A DNA stretch of 27,102 nt, from NCBI RefSeq assembly GCF_001279695.1, contig NZ_LGDD01000358.1:1-27102 (forward strand), given 5' to 3'. Positions 1-8,479 of this stretch are shown piece after piece (the first letter of the stretch is position 1; each line of letters begins with the position of its first letter). This stretch comes from Streptomyces sp. WM6378. GTDB taxonomy: Bacteria; Actinomycetota; Actinomycetes; Streptomycetales; Streptomycetaceae. The notes under the pieces are model-generated. The model saw only the letters and a program-made list of their open reading frames with translations. It had not been told where the DNA came from and ran no database searches. The position numbers were made by a program, and so were the translations under genes.

Positions 1-320
1 AGCAGGGTGCCGTCCAGGAGGACGAAGGCCTTGGTCCGGATGGTCTTCATCGCCTCGCCCAGGGGCGGCGCGAGGGCGGCCAGAACGTCGACGGCCTCGC
101 GTATGTAGCGGAACACTGTCGCGATGCCGACCCCGAACCCGGCCGCGAGCTGGGCGTAGGTGTCACCGCATCGCAGGTGCGCCAGGGCAAGCAGGGCCTG
201 GCGGCCCGTGGTCAGGCGGCGCCATCACGTACCGATTTCCCGCCTTCAGAAGACGAGTTGTCCGGTCAGGTACTGCAGGGTGCGGCTGGACAGGCCGATC
301 GAGGACGGGCAGACAAGCAC
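1..320 (-). pseudogene. IS5-type DDE transposase, N-terminal part, decayed
   Basis: Reading the minus strand from a GTG at 318-320 gives a protein starting VLVCPSSIGLSSRTLQYLTG and continuing through WRRLTTGRQALLALAHLRCG, DTYAQLAAGFGVGIATVFRY and ending at the window edge in AFVLLDGTLL. This is the N-terminal helix-turn-helix and the start of the DDE nuclease domain of the IS5-like transposases common in Streptomyces; DGTLL holds the first catalytic aspartate. The frame carries two in-frame TGA stops, at 246-248 and 225-227. Each could come from an arginine CGA by one C-to-T change. The rest of the frame is open to base 1, so the decay is by point mutation. The C-terminal part lies beyond the left edge. 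Family assignment is from motif recall. Confidence 0.8.
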
Positions 321-390
321 ACGAGGCGCCTGGCAGCACGGTGGATCTTGGTCGTGACACCGTCTACCAGGAGCTTCGTCGTTACGCAGG

Positions 391-1127
391 ACCGTCCAAC
401 TCGTGGCCCAGACCGCCAGATTGAAAAGAGCTCAGTACGTGGTGACGACGGTGAGTCTGGACGGCCAGCACGTGGTGTGTGAGGTGACACGAAATGTCAT
501 CGCCGAACTCGACGGCCTTCCGGTGCGCCGGTAACAACGTCAGCTGTCCCAGCCTTGGGGCAGCCGAGCGGGAGGTGGTGTCCTCGACTGCCTGAACGCT
601 CTGGGTATCCGCAATGGCGCGGCCAATGCGGACGTGCGCCTCCCCCTGACGGCCCGCGCCTCATCGAGGTCAATGCGCGCATCCTGGGACCAGTGCTCCA
701 CCCCGATCCCTACTTCGCCGCGTTCGGCAACAGCCAGCAGCACGTACTGGCAGAGAGCCTGGACGACCCCTCTTCGTTCAAGGCCCGTCTCTCCGACGCC
801 TACGCCCCGCCGCAGGTGATGGGCAAGGCGTTCGTGCGTTGCCGGGAGTCCGGAGTCCTGACAGCGGTGCCAGGCCTGTCATCCGTACGTCGGCTCCCGG
901 GATTCCACAGCGCGCAGGGACTGCCGTACGTCGGGCAACCGATCCAGAAGAGCACCCTGACCAAGGGCAAGACAGGGATCGTCTACTTCGTCCATCCTGA
1001 GGAGTCCGTGGTCCGTCCTGAGGAGTCCGTGGTCCGGCAGTCTCTTGAGGTGCCGAGCAGACTGGAGGACGAAGCGGCCCTTTTCCGCGTCGAGCCTGCA
1101 CCGACCACGGGAAGTGACCGTTCATGA
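391..1127 (+). pseudogene. ATP-grasp family enzyme, 5'-truncated and frameshifted
   Basis: One frame from about 391 reads RAQYVVTTVSLDGQHVVCEV, then after a TAA at 532-534 continues in the same frame through LNALGIRNGAANADVRL to about 642. A loss of one base near 643 shifts the frame, which goes on as PPDGPRLIEVNARILGPVL and runs open to a TGA at 1125-1127. The motif order (YVV..VS.DG, LGIRNG.A.ADVRL, DGPRLIEVNAR) is that of the C-terminal nucleotide- and metal-binding half of ATP-grasp ligases; E and N of IEVNAR are the usual metal ligands. The N-terminal half is missing and abuts the IS5 remnant, so insertion or deletion there probably removed it. Substrate cannot be told. One stop, one frameshift and the truncation make a functional product unlikely. 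Confidence 0.7.
995..1036 (+). repeat. 21-bp tandem duplication inside the ATP-grasp remnant
   Basis: Two perfect 21-base copies lie head to tail at 995-1015 and 1016-1036. They encode PEESVVR twice and keep the frame. This looks like a recent slippage duplication in a gene already out of use, or one that its loop tolerates. Confidence 0.9.
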
Positions 1128-1221
1128 ACGACGACATGTTCTCCTCGCTGGCCACGTGTGATCGCGAGACCACGCAGCAGATTGCGTCAGTACTGCACTT
1201 CCGCAGGCAGGACCCGGATCA
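1124..1221 (+). pseudogene. 5' stub of a gene coupled to the ATP-grasp gene, cut by an IS701 remnant
   Basis: An ATG at 1124 overlaps the ATP-grasp stop by four bases (ATGA), the classic layout of translational coupling. It begins MNDDMFSSLATCDRETTQQI and reads on for about 25-30 residues before the sequence becomes transposase-like in another frame. The stub is too short to identify. The overlap suggests it was the partner of the ATP-grasp enzyme in a former operon. That this is a real former gene is inference from the overlap alone. Confidence 0.35.
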
Positions 1222-1680
1222 GAGCCACGGTCCTGGGGCCTTGAGGTCCCCCTGGTCATCGCCGGCGGCGGCTACGGCGACACCGCCGCCTTCCGCCTCG
1301 ACCTGGAGGACCGCGGCCTCGGCTACACGGTGGGCATCTCCACAACGACCACTGCCCTGCCCGAGGACGCCCGGGCGTGCACCCTGGCCTGCACCGGTAG
1401 GGGCCGACGGCCGGGGCCGGCCTACCCGGAGCCGGCGAAGACGGTGAAGAGCCTGGTCACCGCCGCCGGCAAGCAGGCCGCGCGGCCGGTGCAATGGAGG
1501 GAGGGCTCGCGGCCCGGCAGCGGCCCCAGCGGACTGAAGCGCATGTACTCCCGCTTCGTGGCCCTACGGATCAGGCCCGCCGGACACGAGATCCGCAAAG
1601 CCACGGCCGGTGCCGCGTTGCCGGTGCACCGGCTGCTGGCCGAATGGCCCGCCATCTCAGACGAGCGGCTGACGCACTGA
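1222..1680 (+). pseudogene. IS701-type transposase, internal fragment
   Basis: The frame reads WGLEVPLVIAGGGYGDTAAF, GYTVGISTTTTALPEDARA, AYPEPAKTVKSLVTAAGKQA, ARPVQWREGSRPGSG, KRMYSRFVALRIRPAGHEI and LPVHRLLAEWPAISDE, then a TGA at 1678-1680. This matches the middle of IS701-family DDE transposases from Streptomyces. The N-terminal third is absent, and the C-terminal part with the last catalytic glutamate is replaced by unrelated sequence. The usual aspartate in the VADxGYGD stretch is a glycine here (IAGGGYGD), so a catalytic residue seems lost too. From 1681 to the end of the NACHT gene at 1859 I see nothing recognisable. Confidence 0.75.
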
Positions 1681-1858
1681 GGAAATGGGCGCGGCAGTCA
1701 TTGGCGGACAGCTACGTTGGGTGCGACGCGACCCTACAGATTCAGTTGCGCGGCCGCGGGACACAGCTCACTCGTTGGCGCGTTGAAAGCCGTTGTGTGT
1801 CGGCGCTTCTCCCGGAGACCGCGCCTTGAGTCCACGGACAGCGGGTCGTGCATCTTCC

Positions 1859-4207
1859 CTACGGGATCGAGTTCCGCGCCAGGTAGTCCTGCAGTTCTCG
1901 ATGGCGGAATTGGTAGCCTCCGCCGGCCACTCTGATCAGGGCCGCCCCGTAGCACCAGTTCAAGAATCGCCCCAGCCGCCAGGGCAGCCACTGGTCATTC
2001 CACCGCCGGGTGCACAACAACAGGGCTACATACCGTGTCCCGGCCAGCCCGCCCGTGATGCCCAGTACGGGACCGCCCCCGATCCCGATCGCGAGGCCGC
2101 CCGCCAGCCAGGCTGTGAGCACACCTGTGAGCAGGCCGGCATCCTCGGTCGTGAGCACCCCCAGGAAAGTGACCGCGCCACCTCCTGTCAGGCCGAACAT
2201 GCCCCCAGACACAGCTTTGCCCAACCGTTTGCCCGCCACCCAGCCCAGGAATCCGCCGGCAAGCGCCATCACGATTCCGCCCGTAAGCCCGGCGAGCCCG
2301 GCCGTGAGCCCGGCGGCGAGCGCGGCAGCACAGCCAAAGCCCAGGCCAAACGCGAGGTCGTCGCGCACCATGTCCCTAGGGTCCCCCGCTCCGATCCTCC
2401 CCGGGGCCGCGAGCCCCGCCGAGAGCCCGGCGGCGAGGGCGGTTACGACCCCGACCGTGAGCCCGGCGGAGAGACCGGCCACCAACCCGACGCCGGTCCC
2501 CGCGACGCTCCCTCCGGCGAGTCCGACGGGAAGCCCGGACGACAGGTGGCGTGCTCCGGAGCGCGTCCGCAATCGGTACAGGTCCGCGCGGGTCGTCTCG
2601 GGCCAAACGTCCTGCCAAGCCACGAATGCCGGCCAGAAGGCTGCCAAAGCCCATATGGACACGGTGAGGAGATACACCGGGTTGAAAGACGTAGGCGCAT
2701 GAGCCGCGATGGCTGCGGCACCCGCGCTCCACGCCCCGACAATCATTGCCGCGTGGACCAGACGCGGGCGGCGCGATCCTGCCAGGGGCCACAGCTCGTG
2801 CAGGACCACATCGATGCTCGGCAGCGGTCGCCCTGCCGCACTCCGCCCAGTCACGACGTTGTCATCCAGGTAGCCGGCGAGGACGGCGAGCCAGGTATGG
2901 ACCTGGTCCGGCGTGTAGATGGCGCCCTTGGGGCGAGGATGCAGGGCGGTGGCAGCCGGGATGAACAGGTGCAGCAGGTGGTCGCGGATCGCCTCGGGGG
3001 TGTTCAGCTCTGGGGCGAGCAAATCGTTGAGGTCGTGTACGTAGCTGCCGGTGCGTGGGTCGCGCTGTTCGTAGATGGTCACCGCCAGGGTGAGCCGCCA
3101 GGGTGTGGACAGGCCTTGGGCCAGCAGTCCCGACGGATGGTGATCGAACTCGTGGAGCACCGTCCGCCACCGGGTGAGGTCGCTGACCCTGCGGTTGAGG
3201 AAATCGCGTGCCTTGACGGCGCTGACCGGGCGGATCTCCACGCGCGCGGCATCCTGCACCCACACACGCATTGCCTCCAGTGCCTGGTACTGAGCACTGC
3301 GGCACGTCAGTACCAGCTCTGCCTTGCCTCGTCCGTGCTGATAGGCGTTCAGCGCACGCAGAGCCCGACCGGCACGGGAGGCGTAGACCAGAGCGGGACT
3401 GTCGTCCATCTCGTCCAGACCGTCCACCACCGGCAGTACCCGGCGAGTGGCGACCAATGCCGTGGCCGTGGCGGGCCGTATTCGGTACACCTCGGTCAAG
3501 TGCGTCGACAGCCATGCTTCCACCGGTTGATCGGTGTCCCAGGCGGCGGCCGACAGCCGCACAGGCACGGGATCTTCCGGCGCCCGGTCCTCCAGCAGTC
3601 CCAGGATCAGTTCCACAGCGAGCACCGTCTTACCCGCCCCTGGCGCTCCGGTGATAACCATCCGACGCGGGCGCAACTGCCGGTAATAGGCCACCACTTC
3701 CGCCAGACGCCCGAGTGGCACAGCGCCCATGGCGTCATGGGCTGCGGCAGGACGGAAGTCGAACTCCACGTCGATAGCCTTGTCATGGGCGCCGAGCAAC
3801 TGGCGCCGCGCGTCCCTCTCCGCGACCAGCACCGCCCGGGCCAGCAGCGCCGCTGCAGTGGTCACGTCGGTCTCCTGCCACCGGAGTGCCCGCACCGACA
3901 GCCGCCCCGCCCAGACGCTGACGATTAACGCCAGCACCCCAATGGCTGCACCAAGTGGGTCTATGTCCCCCACTTTGGCCCTGGGCAACGACTGGACCGA
4001 CAACAGTGCCAGCACAACCGCCAGCGCCCCGATCGTCCCGCAAGTGAATGCCGCCCGGCGCCTTCCACCCCTGTACATGGCTACAGCATGGTGGGCAGCA
4101 CACGGCGGGCGCCGGGAAAGGGTCCGGCGGAACCCACGTCTGGTTGCGGACCGGCTGATCGCGCGCCCCCGAAGTGCCTGGGCCCATCGCCGTGCGGTTA
4201 ATGCCAT
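1859..4207 (-). CDS. NACHT-domain STAND NTPase with glycine-zipper membrane region
   Basis: A 782-residue protein read from ATG 4205-4207; a TTG just before is less likely, and GAGGTC lies about 12 bases upstream. An Arg-rich N-terminus (1-50) is followed by two likely membrane helices (about 53-72 and 84-104). The NACHT core has a Walker A GAPGAGKT at 187-194, a Walker B/NACHT motif LPVVDGLDEM at 258-267 and a sensor-like LVLTCRS near 298-304. Residues about 483-535 hold two more hydrophobic segments. Residues about 555-730 are an Ala/Gly-rich AGLxAGL-type stretch typical of tightly packed membrane helices. It ends YQFRHRELQDYLA, the motif that closes the STAND winged-helix region. Codon 3 is TTA (4199-4201), so translation may depend on the bldA tRNA. 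Such proteins are NTP-driven switches; several bacterial NACHT proteins act in phage defence. A defence role is inference, helped by the IS-rich setting and neighbouring tRNA. Confidence 0.8.
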   Translation of the reverse strand: MALTARRWAQALRGRAISRSATRRGFRRTLSRRPPCAAHHAVAMYRGGRRRAAFTCGTIGALAVVLALLSVQSLPRAKVGDIDPLGAAIGVLALIVSVWAGRLSVRALRWQETDVTTAAALLARAVLVAERDARRQLLGAHDKAIDVEFDFRPAAAHDAMGAVPLGRLAEVVAYYRQLRPRRMVITGAPGAGKTVLAVELILGLLEDRAPEDPVPVRLSAAAWDTDQPVEAWLSTHLTEVYRIRPATATALVATRRVLPVVDGLDEMDDSPALVYASRAGRALRALNAYQHGRGKAELVLTCRSAQYQALEAMRVWVQDAARVEIRPVSAVKARDFLNRRVSDLTRWRTVLHEFDHHPSGLLAQGLSTPWRLTLAVTIYEQRDPRTGSYVHDLNDLLAPELNTPEAIRDHLLHLFIPAATALHPRPKGAIYTPDQVHTWLAVLAGYLDDNVVTGRSAAGRPLPSIDVVLHELWPLAGSRRPRLVHAAMIVGAWSAGAAAIAAHAPTSFNPVYLLTVSIWALAAFWPAFVAWQDVWPETTRADLYRLRTRSGARHLSSGLPVGLAGGSVAGTGVGLVAGLSAGLTVGVVTALAAGLSAGLAAPGRIGAGDPRDMVRDDLAFGLGFGCAAALAAGLTAGLAGLTGGIVMALAGGFLGWVAGKRLGKAVSGGMFGLTGGGAVTFLGVLTTEDAGLLTGVLTAWLAGGLAIGIGGGPVLGITGGLAGTRYVALLLCTRRWNDQWLPWRLGRFLNWCYGAALIRVAGGGYQFRHRELQDYLARNSIP

Positions 4208-4221
4208 CAACGCCCTGACCT

Positions 4222-4485
4222 CTAGGACCTCTTGTTGCCCAGTTCCAGGCGCACGTCTGCGAGGCGGAAGCGCAGCGGGCGACCCACCGTGAGGCCACGG
4301 ACGCCCTCACTGAACTCAGGCGGAAACACGCCGACCTCCAAAAGCACTGCCGCTTCCTGGAAGCCCGGCTCCACACCTACGCCACGGCCCTCAGCCTGCT
4401 CGCGCCTTCCGGCGGGACGGACGGGGCTGCGCGAACCGGTGCGCCGGCAACGGCACCACGGGGCCTCCGCCTGACGGCTACATGA
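4222..4485 (+). other. Coiled-coil-like coding remnant, unidentified
   Basis: This frame is open without a clear start and ends at TGA 4483-4485. It reads QFQAHVCEAEAQRATHREAT, DALTELRRKHADLQKHCRFL and EARLHTYATALSLL, an amphipathic, charged helix with heptad-like leucines, then a low-complexity Ala/Gly/Thr tail. It resembles the C-terminal coiled coil of small proteins that accompany integrases and transposases, but I cannot place it in a family. It sits beside the tRNA gene, where integrated elements often leave debris. From 4486 to the hairpin at 4617 I see nothing else. Confidence 0.3.
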
Positions 4486-4616
4486 CTGCCGTGCGCCAGG
4501 CATGCGGTCACGAAGCCGTGAATTGATCACTACGGCGCCCCATCGCCCGCCCAGACACCTGCGCCTCTCGCGGACGGCGACCACGCTGCGACCATCACAC
4601 CCCGCGAAACATGGAA

Positions 4617-4646
4617 GGCCGTCCTCTCGATACAGAGAGAACGGCC
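4617..4646 (-). terminator. Likely terminator of the tRNA-Pro transcript
   Basis: GGCCGT at 4617-4622 pairs with ACGGCC at 4641-4646, and CTCTC at 4624-4628 pairs with GAGAG at 4635-4639, with one mismatch and a six-base loop. It lies about 20 bases past the 3' end of the minus-strand tRNA gene and is followed, in that direction, by a weakly T-rich stretch. Confidence 0.6.
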
Positions 4647-4666
4647 TCCGACCATGCCTGAAACGC

Positions 4667-4743
<77 letters not shown>

Positions 4744-4999
4744 ATGCCCCTCTGACCTGGGGTTTCCCCCGGCCAGCCGTGCATGAAGACCATACCAGGG
4801 TGAAACCGACGCCCTCCGTGATCACTGCTGGCCGGCCGCATCCGCTGCACTGCACTGCACGAAGTTGATAGTGGCATTACCGACGCGGGTGGGTGGTCGG
4901 CGTGGGGCGTGGCCGTGAGATCGCGGCTGGCTGGGCGGAGGGCTGTGAGCGCGGTGGGCCGACACACCACGATCTGCGGCACGGTGGGTGCGCCCCGAC

Positions 5000-5032
5000 G
5001 AATATGGGGAACGGCCCACCGAACATGGGGAA
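5000..5032 (+). promoter_or_regulatory. Direct-repeat operator candidate upstream of the lectin gene
   Basis: GAATATGGGGAAC (5000-5012) and GAACATGGGGAATC (5021-5034) share the core GAAYATGGGGAA and start exactly 21 bases apart, about two helical turns. They stand 117 bases before the lectin start. This is the layout of a dimeric regulator binding one face of the DNA. The rest of the 405-base gap (4744-5148) holds only short CTGCA iterations near 4846-4860 and the palindrome at 5038. Confidence 0.5.
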
Positions 5033-5037
5033 TCGCT

Positions 5038-5051
5038 CCCGATGCATCGGG
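5038..5051. promoter_or_regulatory. Perfect 14-bp palindrome upstream of the lectin gene
   Basis: CCCGATGCATCGGG is perfectly self-complementary and follows the direct repeats by only a few bases, 98 bases before the lectin start. It could be a second operator or part of the promoter architecture. The regulator is unknown. Confidence 0.4.
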
Positions 5052-5148
5052 CACGCCGGCCGCCTAGCGTTATCGCCCAGACCGGCCACGGATGGCTGAA
5101 GTCCGACCGGTCCGCTTCCGCAATCCCGAGTGAAAGGGAAACGCGACC

Positions 5149-5712
5149 GTGAACCTTCGCAGGAAGATCGTCGGAATGTTGTTCGCAGGGGCGTTGACTG
5201 CAGCCCTTGCCGTACAGGGGTCGGCAGTCGCCCAGGCCGCGCCGAACCCGACCACGCACATCAAGCCCCTCGCCGGTGTCTTCAATCCGATCGTGAACTT
5301 CGGCGACGGCACCAAATGCATGTCAGGTCCGACTCCGGCCGCGAACACCGCGGTCGTCGAAGCACGATGCGATGGCAGCGACGCGCAGAGTTGGGAGCTC
5401 AGATCATTTGGGACCAACATCTGGCAGTTCATCAACAAAAACGGCGCCGGCTTCTGTCTCTTCGCCTTCTCTCCTCCTCCGCGCAACGGAGCCCCGATGG
5501 GACTCAACAACTGCCGGACGGTCAGTAACGAGGAGTTCAACACCCACACCTCGTCAACCGGTTTCGTGAGCTTGGAATCGCGATCCGGCTTCACCAATAC
5601 CGGCTTCTGCGTCGACATTCCAGGAGGATCAGGCGCGCCGTACGGGGAGCAGCTGGTGCTCTTCCAGTGCAACGGAAGCCAGTCGCAGTTCTGGCACGTC
5701 GTATTCCCCTAG
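5149..5712 (+). CDS. Secreted ricin-type beta-trefoil lectin-like protein
   Basis: A 187-residue protein from GTG 5149, with a GAAAGGGA ribosome site about 10 bases upstream. It opens with MNLRRKIVGMLFAGALTA, a basic n-region plus hydrophobic core, with a probable signal peptidase cut after AVAQA near residue 30. The mature part shows three repeats, each with a cysteine pair: KC..RC followed by QSW, FC..NC with a degenerate third element, and FC..QC followed by QFW. Three Q-x-W-type repeats with paired cysteines are the signature of the ricin B beta-trefoil fold, which binds sugars. There is no attached enzyme domain, unlike most Streptomyces carbohydrate-binding modules, so it may act as a free lectin or inhibitor-like protein outside the cell. 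The ligand cannot be deduced. Confidence 0.75.
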   Translation: MNLRRKIVGMLFAGALTAALAVQGSAVAQAAPNPTTHIKPLAGVFNPIVNFGDGTKCMSGPTPAANTAVVEARCDGSDAQSWELRSFGTNIWQFINKNGAGFCLFAFSPPPRNGAPMGLNNCRTVSNEEFNTHTSSTGFVSLESRSGFTNTGFCVDIPGGSGAPYGEQLVLFQCNGSQSQFWHVVFP

Positions 5713-5744
5713 CCGCAGCTGCCCGGGTGCGACGTTGTGGTCAA

Positions 5745-5774
5745 CCGGTGCCCGCGGCATGCCGCGGGCACCGG
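5745..5774. terminator. Bidirectional terminator hairpin
   Basis: A perfect 30-base palindrome with half-site CCGGTGCCCGCGGCA (5745-5759) lies between the convergent lectin (stop 5712) and LAL regulator (stop 5795) genes. Its position and stability fit a shared factor-independent terminator, although no T-run is present, as is usual in Streptomyces. Confidence 0.75.
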
Positions 5775-5794
5775 GCCTGGTCCTGCACGCCGGG

Positions 5795-8479
5795 TCAGCT
5801 TGGCAAGTCAGGCCGCGCCACCCGGCCGGCGGCCGCACGGTCTGGTACGCCCAGTTTCGCGAGGATGGCCGAGACGTGGTGATCGACGGTCTTGACGGAG
5901 ATGAACAGTCGTTCGCCTATCCCGGCGTTGGTGTGTCCCTCGGCGATCAAGCCGAGGACCTCGTGCTCACGGCGCGTCAGTCCGAGCGGATGCGCCCGTG
6001 TGGTGCCCCGTGGTCCGGTGGGGACGGCACGCGCGCCCAGCCGGCGCAGCGCGCGGCGGGTCAGCGTGGCCGCGGCCGAGGCGCCGAGATCGGCGAAAGT
6101 GGTGAGCGCCTGACGCAGGAATGTCTCGTGGCCGGAGTCCAGCAGGGCCATGCCTGCCTCATAGCGGCAGCCGAGGCGGGTCCACGCCTCCGCCGCCCGC
6201 GTAGTGTCCCCGCCGAGCAGATAGCAGTGGGGCTCGGCGACATCGCCGCACACCGGTCGTTCGGAGCCGGTACGTCGCAACCACACCGCGACGGCGCCAC
6301 GTTGCCAGGGGACGCTCGTGCCCGCTGCCTGGTCAGCCAACTCCGCTTCGCGGCGGGCCTCCATACGATCGTCCACGAGCCAGTACGCCTCGGCACGGGC
6401 CAGTCGCGTACCGACTTTGTAGGGCGGCTCATCTTGGTCATCGGCAATCGCGGCTGCCTCGTCCAGACACTCCCAAGCACCCACTTCGCCACGCCGGGCC
6501 CGGATCACGCCCAGTCTGATCAGCCCGCCCAGTCTGTTCACCGGCGATTGATCAGCGTCGCGGAAAAGCTTGTGGGTCAGGGCCATGGCCTCTTCCCACC
6601 GCCCCGTGCGTTCGAACAGTTTCGCCTGCTCGCCGCGTAGGCGGATGGCGTAGGTGGCGAGACCGTGATCGGCGCAGTACTCGATCCCCGCGGCGATGTA
6701 ACGCTCCGCCTCGGCCAATCGCCACTGCTCGACAGCGATTACGGACAGGTTGACGTGCGCCCGCGCTGCTTGCTTCTGATGCCGGCCGGCCAAGGCGATG
6801 TCCAGTGCCCGGCGCATCAGCACCAGCCATTCCAGGCTCTGGCACGAACCACTGACGGCTTCCGTGTTCAGTGCGTCGCTGAGCACGTCGGTGGCGCCGA
6901 ACCGTTCGGCAAGTTCCTGTGCCTGCCGTGCCAGGGTGGTCGCCGTGTCGTACTCGGCGAACAACATCCGCTGATTGGCCAGCGTCGCGTACGCCCTGGC
7001 GAGTTCGACGGTGGATCCGAGCGGTGCGAGAACGGACATGCTCGCCCGTGCCGCCGCGACCGCGTCCCGGCCGCGGCCCATGCTCCACTTGATCCGCGAC
7101 AGCCGTGCCAGCGCTGCCCCCTCCCGTAATCGATCGCCGACCTCGCGCCAGAACGACAGCGCTCGTTCCGCAGCGTCCTCGGCGACCGACAAACGACCCA
7201 GCAGCGCCGCTTCGTCGGCGAGTCCTTCGGACAGCTCGGCGTGCTCGACCGGGCCGGCACCGTCGGCGAACCGCAGCGCGCGCTCGAACTGGGCAGCCGC
7301 CTCATGATGCGAGCCCAACCGCGCGGCACGCCGAGCGGCCGCAGGCGCGTAGCGCAGCACCGCCACTTCGTTCCCGCTCGCCTCGGCGTGAAAGGCCATC
7401 CGTGCCTCGTCGGCACAGTCGTGCCCGCACAATGCCGTCAGGAGCTGCTGGTGCGTGGAACGAGCACGGTGTGCGGGAATCGCCTGAGCGATGGCGAGCC
7501 GCGCGATCTCGTGCCGGAATCGCAGCCACCGGCCATCCGAGACGAGCAGGCCGGACGCCAGCAGCTCGTCCAGGGCCGTGGGGTTCGGGCACAGCTTCGC
7601 CAGCAACGACACGTCGACCCTGGCGCCGATGAGCGCGGCGACGTCCAGGCTCGTCCGGGCGCGGCTACCCAGGCGCGCGGCCCGCGCGAGGACCACATCC
7701 CGCGCCGACACCGGAACTTCGGCCAGCCCTGCCTGGAGCAATTCGGTCACATAGAAGGGATTCCCGCCGGTCAGCTCGAACAGCCGGTCCCCGTTGGATC
7801 CGCTGTCCTGGGCAAGCAGCCGCACCGCGTCGAGTGACAGGGGAGACAGCCGGATGCGCCGGGTCGAGGGCTGCGCGGCCAGGTCGCCCAGCGTGAGCCG
7901 CAGCGCATCGTTGACGGCCTCGTCGTCGCGGTAGGTGGCGATGATCAGTACCGCCGCGTCCCGTAGCCGCCGGCTCAGGAACCGGAGCAGATCCAGAGTT
8001 GCTTCGTCGGCCCAGTGGATGTCTTCGATCACCACGACGTCCACCACGTCGCGTTCGCCGATCTTGTGCAACAGAGCCCGAAACAAATCGTCACGATCGC
8101 TGCCGGCATGGCAGCGCTGCAGCAGGTCGCCGCCGAGTTGGTCGGCCAAGTCGAACAACGGCCCCAGTGGCCGAGGAACGAACAACCCGTCACAGGCGCT
8201 CCAGGAGGACCGGGCACCCACGAGGTCCTGTCTCAGCGCCTCCAAAAGCGTCGACTTTCCCACACCGGCTTCACCCGCAAGCAGCACCAGCCGTCCGGCC
8301 CCCCGCGTGGCCTCGATCATGAACTGGCCGAGCGATGCCAACTGGGACTCCCGCTCCAGCACCGGCGGCCCGAGTCTCGTTCGTGGCAGCGCGCAGGTGC
8401 CGGCAGGTGGGCTGGGCGCGGGCAGCCACGACGACAGGGAGTCAGGGCTGACCGTTGGATCCGCTGCCTCGCTCACCAC
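5795..8479 (-). CDS. LAL-type LuxR family regulator with AAA ATPase domain
   Basis: A protein of about 894 residues. I start it at GTG 8477-8479, ten bases after GGAGG; the open frame reaches a TTG at 8509 without a ribosome site. The N-terminal ATPase has Walker [10 protein letters not shown] (about 69-77) and Walker [13 protein letters not shown] (about 148-159). The middle is a long helical repeat region rich in A/L/E (TPR-like). The last 61 residues, [18 protein letters not shown]...[13 protein letters not shown], are a LuxR/GerE DNA-binding domain. This is the LAL (MalT-like) architecture: ATP and an inducer or partner gate DNA binding. Such proteins often govern secondary metabolism or sugar use. 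The gene converges on the lectin gene with 82 bases between stops. Its target is not evident. Confidence 0.9.
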   Translation of the reverse strand: MVSEAADPTVSPDSLSSWLPAPSPPAGTCALPRTRLGPPVLERESQLASLGQFMIEATRGAGRLVLLAGEAGVGKSTLLEALRQDLVGARSSWSACDGLFVPRPLGPLFDLADQLGGDLLQRCHAGSDRDDLFRALLHKIGERDVVDVVVIEDIHWADEATLDLLRFLSRRLRDAAVLIIATYRDDEAVNDALRLTLGDLAAQPSTRRIRLSPLSLDAVRLLAQDSGSNGDRLFELTGGNPFYVTELLQAGLAEVPVSARDVVLARAARLGSRARTSLDVAALIGARVDVSLLAKLCPNPTALDELLASGLLVSDGRWLRFRHEIARLAIAQAIPAHRARSTHQQLLTALCGHDCADEARMAFHAEASGNEVAVLRYAPAAARRAARLGSHHEAAAQFERALRFADGAGPVEHAELSEGLADEAALLGRLSVAEDAAERALSFWREVGDRLREGAALARLSRIKWSMGRGRDAVAAARASMSVLAPLGSTVELARAYATLANQRMLFAEYDTATTLARQAQELAERFGATDVLSDALNTEAVSGSCQSLEWLVLMRRALDIALAGRHQKQAARAHVNLSVIAVEQWRLAEAERYIAAGIEYCADHGLATYAIRLRGEQAKLFERTGRWEEAMALTHKLFRDADQSPVNRLGGLIRLGVIRARRGEVGAWECLDEAAAIADDQDEPPYKVGTRLARAEAYWLVDDRMEARREAELADQAAGTSVPWQRGAVAVWLRRTGSERPVCGDVAEPHCYLLGGDTTRAAEAWTRLGCRYEAGMALLDSGHETFLRQALTTFADLGASAAATLTRRALRRLGARAVPTGPRGTTRAHPLGLTRREHEVLGLIAEGHTNAGIGERLFISVKTVDHHVSAILAKLGVPDRAAAGRVARPDLPS

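Noticed and set aside
1793..3928. 711-codon plus-strand open frame opposite the NACHT gene
   Set aside because: Low-complexity Arg/Pro/Gly/Gln sequence with no domain; the opposite strand has clear Walker A and B motifs. A GC-rich shadow frame.
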